From Alphaproteobacteria bacterium (lineage in GTDB: Bacteria; Pseudomonadota; Alphaproteobacteria; Micavibrionales; Micavibrionaceae): DNA of 64,000 nucleotides. Shown piece by piece: positions 31,003 to 41,012 of the stretch. The position numbers and the translations under genes are program-made. The stretch lies in assembly GCA_021776075.1 (NCBI GenBank), contig JAJFGQ010000079.1, positions 1 through 64,000 of the forward strand. The letters run 5' to 3'. Within the stretch, counting starts at the first letter, position 1. Each line of letters begins with the position of its first letter. The notes under the pieces were generated by a model. That model was not told the DNA's origin, did no database searches, and was given only the letters and a program-made list of their open reading frames with translations.

Positions 31003-33159
31003 TTAACGGCGGGGGGACACGCTCCAGGGGCGTTTACCGCGTACGGACTCTACTGTTTCAAGGCGTCCGTTAAACCAGATCGCATGCGCGCCTTGTCCCC
31101 AGTTGTCAAAACGATCTACTTGCAAGGCGGCATGACAGTTTCTTTGGCGCAAAGGGTCGGTTGCGATGAGAATATCAGCCCAGCTACAATCGGCCTCATG
31201 ACTGCCCGGATGGAAAGAAAAGGCGACTTTCGTTCCCTGACTGCTGACCCGGCAGCCTTGTTCTCCGCATTGCAGAGAGGGAAGAATGTTTGTGCTCTCC
31301 CCTTCTTTCGGCCATTTGACTAGTTTTTCATCTTTCTGTCCGTTACGACGAGCCCATATTTCCGCTGAGAAACGGTCATGAACACGTGACGATATAGATA
31401 AAGAACCGCTTTGATCCCGGAGTGAAATTAATTTTGAATTTGAAGAAATGAAAATATCAGGTTGATTATACTGAAAAATAATCAATATAGAAATCATAAA
31501 AGGAATAAAAGCTATGGCTTTTCCTCGGCCTTTCCACAGCATAAGAAATAGACCTGCGGTGACAAGGGAAATGAGGGCTGATAAAGGCCATGCCGGTGCA
31601 TTCCATGTTGATTCAGGTAAGGCTGCCGTATCGTGCGCCACTCTTAAAACGGCAGACACCCCTTTTCCTGTAAGCCACAGAGGCCCCTGTTCCCATCCCG
31701 GTATCATCGCCAGATAGGACAAAACAGCCGTAGGCATAATAACAAATGCCATCAAGGGACCAGCCAGCAGGTTAGAAAGCAGACTGTAAAGAGATAGCTG
31801 TTGAAAGTGAAATAAGGCAAACGGCGCTGTCGCCAGTGTTGCCACGACCGTTGTCATGCACACGCCCAGAAAATAAAGAGCGATACGTCTGGCCAGACCT
31901 GCTTGCCTGTACCACGCAGACCAATAAGGTCTGACCTGTTCGTAAAAGAAAATCAGGGCCGCGACAGCAGAAAAAGACATTTGAAAACTGGCACCCCAAA
32001 GTGCTTCCGGCGAAATGAGAAGAACGACAAAGGCCGCAAGGGCGATCAGGCGCATGGAAATGGCCGTTCTGTCCAGTATAACGGCGCACAGGACAATACC
32101 GGTCATCATCATGGCCCGGATTGTCGGTATGGTAGAGCCAACGATGAGCATATAAGAAAAAGCGCCCACCAAAGCGATGAAAGCTGCGTATTTCTTGATC
32201 GGATATTTCAAGGCCAACGCCGGTACTAAAGCCATAAGAAAACGTGCTGTAAAAAATAGAACGGTTGCGACAAGCCCCACATGAAGACCGGAAATGGCCA
32301 GCATATGTGCCAAACCGGATGCGCGCATGGCTTCCCAGTCCTCTTCGGTAATGGCGGTTCTTTCTCCTGTCATTAAGGCCGTTGCCACGGCAGATTCGGG
32401 GTCGTTTATAGCGGCTCCGATGCGTTCGGCTATAGTCTGGCGCAAAGACTCAAGTTTTTGCTGAAAGGAATGCGGCGGATTTATTTCGAGAATCTCGGGC
32501 GCGCTATAAGCAAAACCAAAAGCGCCAATTCTTTTAAAATAGGCATAGCGTTGAAAATCAAAAGCACGCGGTGCGACGGGGGCAGAGGGAGGATTAAGAC
32601 GCGCCAGAACCGTGACTTTGTTCCCGACAACGAGATTTTCATCTTTTCTGACTTTAAGCCGAACACGGTAGGGTGTTTTCTCTTTCGATAGCTTTTCGAT
32701 GCTCAGGTCTTCCAAAACAACCCGGCTACCCTGTCCTGCTTCGAGCTTATCTATGCCGGCGATAATGCCTGTTATATCCACAGGCCCAATTGACTTTAGC
32801 AACATAGGGGTTTCCATTGCCATCGTTCGCCATTGCGCGACACAGAAACCGGAACTCATGAGCAGGAGAGCGCTACAGAGTAATGATAATATAGCTTTCG
32901 GACGTGAATCCTCTCGTAAAGGCCATATAAAAACCTGACAAGCTAATATGACAGCAACAATAAAAAAGCCAAAAGAAACAGGCGGTTCAAATTTTAATGA
33001 AAAATAGAGGCCGATGCCGCAGGCGAAAAATACAGGGAGCCAGAGTATCAGGCGATCTTTTTGTGCCGTGACTTCACGGATCACGGCGGCCAGCCACATA
33101 GTGGCAGAAGGCCGGTATTCTGCTGTCTCTTCCGGGACTGTATCGTAAAAACTGGACAC
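31003..33159 (-). CDS. comEC: ComEC/Rec2-family DNA uptake channel
   Basis: ComEC forms the inner-membrane channel for transforming DNA. The 718-residue product has an N-terminal DUF4131 region with membrane helices at about 36-90, a soluble OB-like part, and the Competence domain from about residue 240, including GLAHMLAISGLHVGLVA and multiple membrane helices to about 550. After that comes a short soluble tail with no HxHxDH motif, so the metallo-beta-lactamase nuclease domain seen in longer ComEC proteins is absent. That is common in this class. The start is a GTG at 33159 with no evident Shine-Dalgarno. The neighbours lexA and gltX are usual for alphaproteobacteria. Confidence 0.92.
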   Translation of the reverse strand: MSSFYDTVPEETAEYRPSATMWLAAVIREVTAQKDRLILWLPVFFACGIGLYFSLKFEPPVSFGFFIVAVILACQVFIWPLREDSRPKAILSLLCSALLLMSSGFCVAQWRTMAMETPMLLKSIGPVDITGIIAGIDKLEAGQGSRVVLEDLSIEKLSKEKTPYRVRLKVRKDENLVVGNKVTVLARLNPPSAPVAPRAFDFQRYAYFKRIGAFGFAYSAPEILEINPPHSFQQKLESLRQTIAERIGAAINDPESAVATALMTGERTAITEEDWEAMRASGLAHMLAISGLHVGLVATVLFFTARFLMALVPALALKYPIKKYAAFIALVGAFSYMLIVGSTIPTIRAMMMTGIVLCAVILDRTAISMRLIALAAFVVLLISPEALWGASFQMSFSAVAALIFFYEQVRPYWSAWYRQAGLARRIALYFLGVCMTTVVATLATAPFALFHFQQLSLYSLLSNLLAGPLMAFVIMPTAVLSYLAMIPGWEQGPLWLTGKGVSAVLRVAHDTAALPESTWNAPAWPLSALISLVTAGLFLMLWKGRGKAIAFIPFMISILIIFQYNQPDIFISSNSKLISLRDQSGSLSISSRVHDRFSAEIWARRNGQKDEKLVKWPKEGESTNILPSLQCGEQGCRVSSQGTKVAFSFHPGSHEADCSWADILIATDPLRQRNCHAALQVDRFDNWGQGAHAIWFNGRLETVESVRGKRPWSVSPRR

Positions 33160-33246
33160 GAAACGGATGCAACCCTGTTATTGTTGTGATACATAAGCTT
33201 TTATACGAACTCATTCACAAAACAAACAAAACAAAGTGAACCAGAT

Positions 33247-34668
33247 ATGACTATCATTACGCGCTTCCCTCCCTCGCCTACGGGCTTCATGCATATCGGC
33301 AATGCCCGTACGGCTTTGTATAACTGGCTTTATGCCCGACATCACGGTGGAAAATTCGTGGTGCGGATTGAAGATACGGACCGGGCGCGCCATTCTGAAG
33401 AGGCTGTGTTGGCCATTCTGAACAGTTTGAAATGGCTGGAACTGGACTGGGACGGTGAAATTGTTTCCCAATTTGAACAACGTGACCGGCATGTGGAGAT
33501 TGCAAAAGAACTGATTGCAAAAGGTCAGGCTTATTATTGTTATTGCACACCGGAAGAGCTAACCGCTATGAGAGCGCAAGCCAAAGAAGAAGGACGAAGC
33601 ACCTCTTATGATCGCCGTTGGCGTGACCGTGACCCTGCGGAGGCACCGGAAGGTGTTCCGCCGGTTATACGTATTAAGGCGCCTCTGGAGGGAGAAACAA
33701 CGATTCACGATCAGGTGCAGGGCGATGTATCCGTGTCCAGTGACAATCTTGACGATTTCATTCTTCTGCGCAGCGATGGTACGCCGACTTATATGCTGTC
33801 CGTTGTTGTTGACGATCATGACATGGGGATTACGCACATCATTCGCGGTGACGACCATCTCAATAATGCCTTTCGCCAGAAGATCATTTTTGAAGCCATG
33901 GGTTGGGATATTCCTGTTTATGCACATATTCCCCTGATTCACGGCGCGGATGGCGGTAAATTTTCCAAACGCCATGGCGCAACAGGTGTTGAGGAATACA
34001 AGGATATGGGGTATTTGCCCGAAGCCATGAGGAATTACCTGTTACGTTTGGGGTGGGCGCATGGAGATGATGAAATTATTTCGACGGCGCAGGCGGTTGA
34101 GTGGTTTGATCTGGATCATGTGGGCAAATCCGCAGCACGCTTTGATTTTGCAAAGCTGGATAGCTTGAATGCTCATTATCTTAATGAAGCCGATGATGAC
34201 AGGCTTGTCGACCTTATCTATGACGAACAGGATGAGATCGTGAAACAACGTCTCAAATCCGGCATGGCTGAGTTAAAGGATCGTGCTAAAACTTTAAAAC
34301 AACTATCTGATGAATCATCGTTTTATACAAAAAAAATTCCGTTTGATTTTGACGAAAAGGCGCAGAAGATACTTGATGAAGGTCCAATGAAGGTTCTTAC
34401 GGACTTGCAAGATCGTTTCAAAGCTCTCCCCTCCTTTACGGCAGAAGGTGTAGAGCAGGCTTGTCGGGAATGTGCCGATGAATTGCGGGAAGGAAAACTA
34501 GGAAAAGTTGCTATGCCTCTACGAGCTGCGTTGACGGGAACAACCGTATCCCCATCAATTTTCCACGCTGCTGAAATTCTTGGTCTGGAGGAGTGTTTGG
34601 AACGTATAGCGCAGGCTCTTGGAAAATGCGGTGAGAAAAATATTGAACAACATGCAGTCTCAAATTGA
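33247..34668 (+). CDS. gltX: Glutamyl-tRNA synthetase
   Basis: GltX charges tRNA with glutamate, and in many alphaproteobacteria also mischarges tRNA-Gln for the amidotransferase. The 473 residues show the class I motifs PPSPTGFMHIGNART (HIGH-type, near 8-22) and KFSKRHG (KMSKS-type, near 238-244). YCYCTPEEL near 98-106 supplies cysteines at the usual zinc region. The gene is divergent from comEC and is followed by gltA after 79 bases. No strong Shine-Dalgarno is seen. Confidence 0.96.
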   Translation: MTIITRFPPSPTGFMHIGNARTALYNWLYARHHGGKFVVRIEDTDRARHSEEAVLAILNSLKWLELDWDGEIVSQFEQRDRHVEIAKELIAKGQAYYCYCTPEELTAMRAQAKEEGRSTSYDRRWRDRDPAEAPEGVPPVIRIKAPLEGETTIHDQVQGDVSVSSDNLDDFILLRSDGTPTYMLSVVVDDHDMGITHIIRGDDHLNNAFRQKIIFEAMGWDIPVYAHIPLIHGADGGKFSKRHGATGVEEYKDMGYLPEAMRNYLLRLGWAHGDDEIISTAQAVEWFDLDHVGKSAARFDFAKLDSLNAHYLNEADDDRLVDLIYDEQDEIVKQRLKSGMAELKDRAKTLKQLSDESSFYTKKIPFDFDEKAQKILDEGPMKVLTDLQDRFKALPSFTAEGVEQACRECADELREGKLGKVAMPLRAALTGTTVSPSIFHAAEILGLEECLERIAQALGKCGEKNIEQHAVSN

Positions 34669-34747
34669 TTTTGCAGTGCAATAGAACTATGATCTTTTCA
34701 GGTTATTTTTTCATTCTTCTTTCTTGAAACTGAAAGGCAGGATTTTT

Positions 34748-36085
34748 ATGAGCAGTAAAAGCGCCGAGGCAAAACCACAGCAAAATAAACCTCCGCAAAA
34801 AACATTTACCCTGACTAATGATGAAACGGGTGAAAGCGTTCAATTGCCTGTCCTTGAAGGTACTTGTGGACCTCCTGTGATTGATGTCAGAAAGCTTTAT
34901 GCCCAAACAGGCCACTTTACCTTTGACCCCAGTTTTACATCGACAGGAAGCTGCAAATCACGCCTGACTTTTATTGATGGCGAAGAAGGCATTTTGATGC
35001 ACCGGGGTTATGATATTGCGGCTCTGGCTGGAAAAAGTACCTTTATTGAGGTTGCTTATCTTCTTCTCTATGGTAATCTGCCTCCTAAAAAAGACCTCCA
35101 GTCCTTTAATGACAGCATCACCTATCACACCATGGTACATGAGCAAATCCATTACTTCTTTCGTGGTTTCCGGCGGGACGCTCATCCGATGGCTATTATG
35201 TGCGGTATGGTTGGCGGTCTCTCTGCTTTTTACCATGACTCTTTGGATATTTGGGATCCGCTTCAGCGAGAGACTTCAGCCCATCGTCTGATTGCTAAAA
35301 TGCCGACTCTGGCCGCAATGACTTACAAATACGCTCTGGGTCAACCCTTTATGTATCCGCGCAATGATTTGAGCTATGCGGAAAACTTCCTGTATATGTG
35401 CTTTGCCGTTCCGGCAGAACCGTATGAAGTGAACCCGGTTTTGGCCCGCGCTATGGATCGGATTTTCATTCTGCATGCGGATCATGAGCAGAATGCTTCG
35501 ACTTCAACCGTTCGTTTGGCCGGTTCATCACAGGCTAATCCGTTTGCCTGTGTTGCTTCGGGAATTGCCTCGCTTTGGGGACCGGCGCATGGCGGTGCGA
35601 ATCAGGCTGTTCTTGAAATGCTGGAAGAAATTGGCTCGAAGGAGAATATTCCTGAGTTTCTGGAAAAAGCAAAAGACAAAGACGATCCTTTCCGTCTTAT
35701 GGGCTTTGGTCACAGGGTTTATAAAAATCATGATCCTCGGGCGACTGTTTTGCGTGAATCTTGCCATGAAGTGCTGGAAGATTTGGGTGTTAATGACCCG
35801 CTTCTTGAATTGGCGATGGAACTGGAACGCATCGCCTTGGAGGATGAGTATTTCATTGAACGTAAACTCTTCCCCAACGTGGATTTCTATTCTGGTATTA
35901 TTCTGAAAGCCATGGGGTTTCCCGACAGTATGTTTACCGTTCTGTTTGCTCTCGCCCGGACAGTCGGATGGGTTTCACAGTGGAAAGAAATGATGGAAGA
36001 ACCGTCTTTGCGTATTGGGCGCCCGCGTCAGCTTTATACAGGCCCGGCAGCAAGACCCTACGTTCCGATTGAAGAACGGGAATAA
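34748..36085 (+). CDS. gltA: Citrate synthase
   Basis: Citrate synthase condenses acetyl-CoA and oxaloacetate in the TCA cycle. The 445-residue type II (hexameric, NADH-sensitive type) enzyme shows the catalytic segments [32 protein letters not shown] and [15 protein letters not shown], the last containing the CoA-binding and active-site histidine. The start at 34748 (MSSKSAEA) has GGCAGG upstream; an upstream in-frame TTG at 34724 is not needed. The last 28 bases overlap the 3' end of lpxB on the other strand. Confidence 0.97.
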   Translation: MSSKSAEAKPQQNKPPQKTFTLTNDETGESVQLPVLEGTCGPPVIDVRKLYAQTGHFTFDPSFTSTGSCKSRLTFIDGEEGILMHRGYDIAALAGKSTFIEVAYLLLYGNLPPKKDLQSFNDSITYHTMVHEQIHYFFRGFRRDAHPMAIMCGMVGGLSAFYHDSLDIWDPLQRETSAHRLIAKMPTLAAMTYKYALGQPFMYPRNDLSYAENFLYMCFAVPAEPYEVNPVLARAMDRIFILHADHEQNASTSTVRLAGSSQANPFACVASGIASLWGPAHGGANQAVLEMLEEIGSKENIPEFLEKAKDKDDPFRLMGFGHRVYKNHDPRATVLRESCHEVLEDLGVNDPLLELAMELERIALEDEYFIERKLFPNVDFYSGIILKAMGFPDSMFTVLFALARTVGWVSQWKEMMEEPSLRIGRPRQLYTGPAARPYVPIEERE

Positions 36086-37254
36086 GCTTTTTCAAGTACA
36101 AAACGTGCGGCTTGTGTTGAAGACGTACAGGTGTCTTCTGTGCCGGTTATCTGGGTGCGTATTTCTGCAAAATCCTGCTTTTGTTCTGCGATCATTTTCG
36201 GATCATCGAGAAGCCGCTTCACAGCATCTTTTATAGGGCCTGCCCGGCATTCTTTTTGAATAAATTCAGGGACAACCTCCCGATCCAGAAGAATATTTGC
36301 AAGATGCGCGTATTTTATAAAAAGTTTACGCCGCGCAATTTCCCAGGTCAGGTGACCTGTTTTATAGGCAATCACATGCGGTATATCGGCTATAGCTAGT
36401 TCTAGTCCGACCGTTCCCGATGTTGCTATGGCGAAGTCCATCGCAGCAAAAGCATCCCATTTTTGTTCCGGGTCAGTGATAGCATGGACCGGACAAGGCA
36501 TGCTTTCCAGTAGGTTTCGCGCCTGTTTCTCAAGATGCTTTACCGTAGGCGATACGATATGAATTTCCTTTTTTTCTTTTGCAATCTCAAAGGCTGCTTC
36601 ACGCAGATAAGGCGCAACTCTGTTGAGCTCTCCCATGCGGCTACCAAAGAAAAGACCCAGGACAGGGGCATCTTCCGGGATATGGTTTCGTTTACGGAAC
36701 GCTGGCCCATCAGCCTTGTCGTAACCGCTTTCCATTACAGAATGCCCGATAAAGGCGGCTTGCATGCCTTCCTTTTCGAAATAGGGTGGCTCAAACGGAT
36801 AGAGGCACATTACGCCATCGTATAGAGTAGCCAGTTTTTGCGCGCGCTCAGGACGCCATGCCCATACAGTTGGGGCAACATAATGAAACATATTAGGTCG
36901 GGTTTTGCATTTTTCATGCACCTTTTTTGCAACCCTAAAACTAAAGTCAGGAGAGTCAATTGTTATGAGTATACTTGGTGATATTTCTTTAATTTTTTCA
37001 GCGGTTTGATTGATTCTTTTGAGAAGCTTATTTATCCTTGGTAAGACCTCAAAAAGACCCATAACAGATAAGTCATTCATCGGAAAAATAGATTCCAGCC
37101 CTTCTTTTTCCATCAAAGGACCGCCGACACCGGAAAACTGAATATGCCCTCCTGACTCTTTTCGCAAGGCCTTCATTAATCGAGAGCCCAAAGAGTCGCC
37201 GGAAGATTCTCCGGCAGTTATAAAGATATGAGTCTGCTTTTTATCACGCGGCAT
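36058..37254 (-). CDS. lpxB: Lipid-A-disaccharide synthase
   Basis: LpxB joins UDP-2,3-diacylglucosamine and lipid X to make the lipid A disaccharide, at the inner face of the inner membrane. The 398-residue GT19 enzyme starts [20 protein letters not shown], contains the GVGGP loop and [12 protein letters not shown], and carries the [11 protein letters not shown] donor-site motif near 278-288. It is the last gene of the lpx run, overlapping lpxI by 11 bases and the end of gltA (opposite strand) by 28. Confidence 0.96.
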   Translation of the reverse strand: MPRDKKQTHIFITAGESSGDSLGSRLMKALRKESGGHIQFSGVGGPLMEKEGLESIFPMNDLSVMGLFEVLPRINKLLKRINQTAEKIKEISPSILITIDSPDFSFRVAKKVHEKCKTRPNMFHYVAPTVWAWRPERAQKLATLYDGVMCLYPFEPPYFEKEGMQAAFIGHSVMESGYDKADGPAFRKRNHIPEDAPVLGLFFGSRMGELNRVAPYLREAAFEIAKEKKEIHIVSPTVKHLEKQARNLLESMPCPVHAITDPEQKWDAFAAMDFAIATSGTVGLELAIADIPHVIAYKTGHLTWEIARRKLFIKYAHLANILLDREVVPEFIQKECRAGPIKDAVKRLLDDPKMIAEQKQDFAEIRTQITGTEDTCTSSTQAARFVLEKAYSRSSIGT

Positions 37255-38104
37255 GTCGTTTTTTCTCTATATTTAATCCCAGCACAAACATTTTGTGTTC
37301 GTTCGCCAGTTCGGCAACCTTCTGCGGTTCCAGCAACAGGCTGTGTCCCGCTTGCATGACTATACCGTCCAAACCGCATTTAACGCAGAGACGTATTGTC
37401 TCAGGACCTATTGTTGGTAAATCCAGATCTTTATCCTGTTGTGGTTTGCAGGTTTTTACCAACACACCGCCACGGCCTCCTTTGCGTTTATAGGTCACGC
37501 AGCGATGGATTAGCTCGTCCGTTCCTTCAGCAGCTTCAACGCCCAGGACAATACCTTCCTGTACAATCACGGATTGCCCTATGTCTAAATGACCAAGCTG
37601 TTGCGAAATATCCAAAGCGCGATCAATATCTATCCAGTCCGCTTTCTTAGGTTTGTAGCGGCCGACAGCCCCTTCCCCGGCAATAAGATCTTTCGCAAAG
37701 TTTTGTACACCATGTAAGGTGAACCCCTCTGCCTCCAATTCATGACGTAGCGCCTTTAAAAGCCCGTCATCACCCAAGGCCCGTAGCCCCAGTTTTGCAA
37801 AAAACTGCGCTGTTCTCATGTCTGGTCTTAACTCAGCCAGACTGGGACGACGAATAGAACCGATAAGAACAAGGTCATGAATGTCATGAGATTTTAGTGT
37901 GTTAATAATCTGTCCCGCAGCCCCCACACGGGTCAGCATATAGTTGCGTCCCTCTAGTATGCGCGAATCGGTCTGTCCTTCAAAAGCAACGAGAAATATT
38001 TCGATTTCCATACGATCGCAGGCGTGCAAAAGCCGTGACGGCAAACTGCCGCCTCCGGCAAGAATCCCCAGTTTTGTTATGCTTCTTTTTTGGGTGGCTG
38101 ACAT
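37244..38104 (-). CDS. lpxI: UDP-2,3-diacylglucosamine pyrophosphatase LpxI
   Basis: LpxI hydrolyses UDP-2,3-diacylglucosamine to lipid X; it is the alphaproteobacterial substitute for LpxH. The 286-residue protein has the LpxI (DUF1009) N-terminus LGILAGGGSLPSRLLHAC, the central DIDRALDISQQLG region, and the C-terminal VKTCKPQQDKDLDLPTIGP, which holds the catalytic-site Asp. It sits between lpxA and lpxB, overlapping both (28 and 11 bases), as in related genomes. Confidence 0.95.
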   Translation of the reverse strand: MSATQKRSITKLGILAGGGSLPSRLLHACDRMEIEIFLVAFEGQTDSRILEGRNYMLTRVGAAGQIINTLKSHDIHDLVLIGSIRRPSLAELRPDMRTAQFFAKLGLRALGDDGLLKALRHELEAEGFTLHGVQNFAKDLIAGEGAVGRYKPKKADWIDIDRALDISQQLGHLDIGQSVIVQEGIVLGVEAAEGTDELIHRCVTYKRKGGRGGVLVKTCKPQQDKDLDLPTIGPETIRLCVKCGLDGIVMQAGHSLLLEPQKVAELANEHKMFVLGLNIEKKRHAA

Positions 38105-38877
38105 AGCGGAAATCTTGTTTTTTTACGGGCAAATTGCACGACATTCATCACGAGTTCATTCTGGGAAAAATCTTTTTCGACACTGGCTAAGCGCTCTTCC
38201 ATTGTACCTTCTTCATTAAATAGCTCCTTAAAAGCCCGTTGCAGGGCTTTGATCCCCTCTTTTTCGATACCGCTACGCTCCAGGCCTATAAAATTCAGGC
38301 CGGCTAAATGCGCGCGCTCCCCTTTCACACGGCCAAAGGGGATTACATCATTCTCAACACCCGATGCGCCGCCAATTACAGCATAGGCTCCGATGCGGAC
38401 AAATTGGTGAACACCGGCCAGCCCGCCGATTATTACATGATCACCCACCGTAACGTGGCCAGCCAACGAAGCATTGTTCGCCAAGATAACGTGATTGGCA
38501 ATAAGACAGTCATGGGCGATATGCGCCCCGATCATAAATAAGCCATTATCACCAATAGTTGTTACCATGCCACCGCCTTCGGTGCCGCCGTTCATCGTTA
38601 CATATTCGCGGATTGTATTATTTTTGCCGATGACAAGGCGGGAATTTTCGCCAGCATATTTTAGATCCTGCGGCGCACTACCAATGGAAGCAAAAGGGAA
38701 AATCTGTGTATTTTCACCAATTTCTGTGTGGCCTTGTACAACCACATGGGAGTGCAGAATTACATTGTCATGAATCGTTACAGACGGTCCAATGATGCTA
38801 TAAGGGCCAATAGCTACATTATTGCTGATTTTTGCGCCATCCTCAATGATGGCTGTGGGATGAATGTTTCCTGTCAT
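38077..38877 (-). CDS. lpxA: UDP-N-acetylglucosamine acyltransferase
   Basis: LpxA attaches the first 3-hydroxyacyl chain from acyl-ACP to UDP-GlcNAc. The 266-residue left-handed beta-helix enzyme shows hexapeptide repeats from the start (HPTAIIEDGAKISNNVAIGP), the catalytic histidine segment GAHIAHDCLIANH, and the helical C-terminal domain (IEKEGIKALQRAFKELF). FabZ, which competes for the same 3-hydroxyacyl-ACP pool, is encoded just upstream. Confidence 0.97.
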   Translation of the reverse strand: MTGNIHPTAIIEDGAKISNNVAIGPYSIIGPSVTIHDNVILHSHVVVQGHTEIGENTQIFPFASIGSAPQDLKYAGENSRLVIGKNNTIREYVTMNGGTEGGGMVTTIGDNGLFMIGAHIAHDCLIANHVILANNASLAGHVTVGDHVIIGGLAGVHQFVRIGAYAVIGGASGVENDVIPFGRVKGERAHLAGLNFIGLERSGIEKEGIKALQRAFKELFNEEGTMEERLASVEKDFSQNELVMNVVQFARKKTRFPLCQPPKKEA

Positions 38878-38949
38878 ATCATGAAAATACTATATTTTCT
38901 GCGCCTTACAGGCAAATCACGCTTTGTTTCGGAAAGTTACAAGAGTTTT

Positions 38950-39405
38950 TTAGGAATCCATCATAATCATAGCGCTGTAAGTCGCTTCGGCATGAACGAC
39001 GCCATCGATGCGGGCTTCGCCTTTGAATTTCCAGATATTCTTGCGGGATTGTAGTTTTTCAACATGAATATGCATAACATCACCCGGCACAACCGGTTTA
39101 CGGAAACGGGCACTCTCGATGCTCATGAAATAAACCAGTTTACCTTCTGCTTCCTTACCCAGCGTATGGACAACAAGGATGCCTGCCGTTTGTGCCATAG
39201 CTTCAATAATCAACACACCCGGCATAACTGGTGCGCCGGGAAAATGACCCTGAAATTGAGGTTCATTCATTGTTACATTTTTTAAGCCGACGGCTCTTTC
39301 TCCTGCCTCAAAATCGATAATTTTATCAACCAGCAAAAAAGGATAACGATGGGGAATAAGCTCCATAATACGTGTAATATCTATATTTTGCGGACTATCA
39401 CTCAT
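38950..39405 (-). CDS. fabZ: 3-hydroxyacyl-ACP dehydratase FabZ
   Basis: FabZ dehydrates 3-hydroxyacyl-ACP in fatty acid elongation. The 151-residue hotdog protein shows the N-terminal [15 protein letters not shown] and the catalytic [19 protein letters not shown], containing the active His and Glu. The gene lies between lpxD and lpxA, balancing phospholipid and lipid A synthesis. Sixteen bases separate it from lpxD and 72 from lpxA. Confidence 0.97.
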   Translation of the reverse strand: MSDSPQNIDITRIMELIPHRYPFLLVDKIIDFEAGERAVGLKNVTMNEPQFQGHFPGAPVMPGVLIIEAMAQTAGILVVHTLGKEAEGKLVYFMSIESARFRKPVVPGDVMHIHVEKLQSRKNIWKFKGEARIDGVVHAEATYSAMIMMDS

Positions 39406-39420
39406 AGCTTTCTTCCCCTC

Positions 39421-40389
39421 CTATGATTTTTGTTTCCGAACCATTTTATTCAACATGGCTACCTGCCGTAAAAATTGCTTCACGGGCATGGCCGGAGCAC
39501 CCATCTGCTCTTCACCGGCAGGAATATCACGCATCACGCCTGATTTTGCAGCAATTCTGGCGCCTTTTCCGATACGCAAATGCCCGGCAATGCCGACTTG
39601 ACCGGCGAGTACTGCGTAATCCTCTATGACTGTGCTGCCGGATATTCCCACTTGTGAAACGATAACACAACCTTTGCCAATGCGAACATTGTGGCCAATC
39701 TGCACGAGATTATCAATCCATGTTCCCTGTCCGATCACGGTATCGGGGCCGGACCCCCGATCAATCGTTGTGTTTGCACCGATTTCAACGTGGTCTTCAA
39801 TAATAACGCGGCCCAGTTGCGGAACTTTTATATGCCCTGCCGGATCAATAGCAAAACCAAATCCGTCCTGCCCGATACAGCAACCGGGATAGATTCGTAC
39901 GTTGTCACCAATGATGCTGTGGGAAATAACAGTATTGGCACCAATCCAACACTCTTTTCCCAACTCTACACCGGCTGCGATAGCAACACCGTGCTCTATA
40001 GTGCAGTCTGGACCAATGCGGGCCGTGGGATCAATAACAGCCGTATTGGCAATAAAAGGCTGAGGTTTTTCATTGGGGTAAAAAATCTGCGCTATGGCCG
40101 CATAGAATTTATAAGGAGAAGACGTCAATAAAAGGGCTGTACCATCAGGGGCCCATTCAGTCATTTCGGGTTTCACGATACAGGCTGCTGCTTTTGTTTC
40201 TTTAAAATCATCTTTATAACGGGGGTTATCCAGAAAACTGATATGTCCTGGTCCTGCCTGATCCAGAGGGGCCACATCTTCAATCAATAGGGCAGGATCA
40301 GCAGACTCGGACAGAGTCGCTCCTGTTATTTCGGCCAGATAACCTAGGCTCTGTGGCGCAGTACGGCAAAAAAAACGGGGATCAGGCAT
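39421..40389 (-). CDS. lpxD: UDP-3-O-acylglucosamine N-acyltransferase
   Basis: LpxD adds the second 3-hydroxyacyl chain in lipid A synthesis. The 322 residues comprise a uridine-binding N-terminal domain ([21 protein letters not shown]), a long hexapeptide-repeat helix ([20 protein letters not shown]) and the catalytic HNVRIGKGC segment, with the active histidine in [11 protein letters not shown]-terminal helix follows. Its start is five bases after the skp stop. Confidence 0.96.
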   Translation of the reverse strand: MPDPRFFCRTAPQSLGYLAEITGATLSESADPALLIEDVAPLDQAGPGHISFLDNPRYKDDFKETKAAACIVKPEMTEWAPDGTALLLTSSPYKFYAAIAQIFYPNEKPQPFIANTAVIDPTARIGPDCTIEHGVAIAAGVELGKECWIGANTVISHSIIGDNVRIYPGCCIGQDGFGFAIDPAGHIKVPQLGRVIIEDHVEIGANTTIDRGSGPDTVIGQGTWIDNLVQIGHNVRIGKGCVIVSQVGISGSTVIEDYAVLAGQVGIAGHLRIGKGARIAAKSGVMRDIPAGEEQMGAPAMPVKQFLRQVAMLNKMVRKQKS

Positions 40390-40394
40390 CTTGA

Positions 40395-40958
40395 TTAATT
40401 TGTCTGTATTTTAAGATCAATTTTTGTAATCTTGCTATTCAGCTTCTTCATAACAACATCGGTTACGTCCATAGCTTTTGCCGCTAAAATAATATTCTGT
40501 TTTGTCATGATCAGATCATACTTTTCTTTATCCGCCATATCAGCGACTATTTTTACAATTTCCTGGCGTAAGCTAATTAACGCTTCATTGGCGGCCGTTT
40601 CAAGCTCTCGACGCCGTTTTTGTGCCAACTGGCGTGTTTCCATCAAGTTTTCTTCAAAGGCTGTTTTCTGCTTTCCAAAAGCCTCAACGGAAAGTTTTTC
40701 CCGTCCTTCACTCAGTTTCAATTCTGTTTCACGTAATTTTTTTTCACGCACAGAAAACTCGGACTGGAAAGATTCTTTATGTGTATTCAGTTGTTTTTGT
40801 ATGCTTTTTGCAGCTTTTGATTCATTGAGAAGGCGCTGGACATCGACGACTGCAATATTCGTTTCTGCGTAAGATAATGAAGGTAAAACAGACAAGCCGA
40901 CGAACATAATGACAGCAAAACAAATACGAGATACAGCGTATAAACCGTGAGTTTTCAT
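40395..40958 (-). CDS. skp: Periplasmic chaperone Skp/OmpH
   Basis: Skp is a trimeric periplasmic chaperone that holds outer-membrane proteins for BamA. The 187-residue precursor has a signal peptide (about 1-31, ending SLSYA), the core strand [19 protein letters not shown], and a long coiled-coil arm of about 100 residues rich in Lys, Glu and Gln. The ending [10 protein letters not shown] returns to strand. It lies between bamA (54 bases upstream) and lpxD, as in most proteobacteria. Confidence 0.92.
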   Translation of the reverse strand: MKTHGLYAVSRICFAVIMFVGLSVLPSLSYAETNIAVVDVQRLLNESKAAKSIQKQLNTHKESFQSEFSVREKKLRETELKLSEGREKLSVEAFGKQKTAFEENLMETRQLAQKRRRELETAANEALISLRQEIVKIVADMADKEKYDLIMTKQNIILAAKAMDVTDVVMKKLNSKITKIDLKIQTN

Positions 40959-41012
40959 GATTATCCCTCCATTTTAAATCAACTGGAATTCCAAGGTCCG
41001 GAGCCTAGCAGA

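Noticed and set aside
31003-33159. comEC as truncated for lack of a beta-lactamase domain
   Set aside because: Shorter ComEC proteins without that nuclease domain are common in this class, and the Competence domain is complete.
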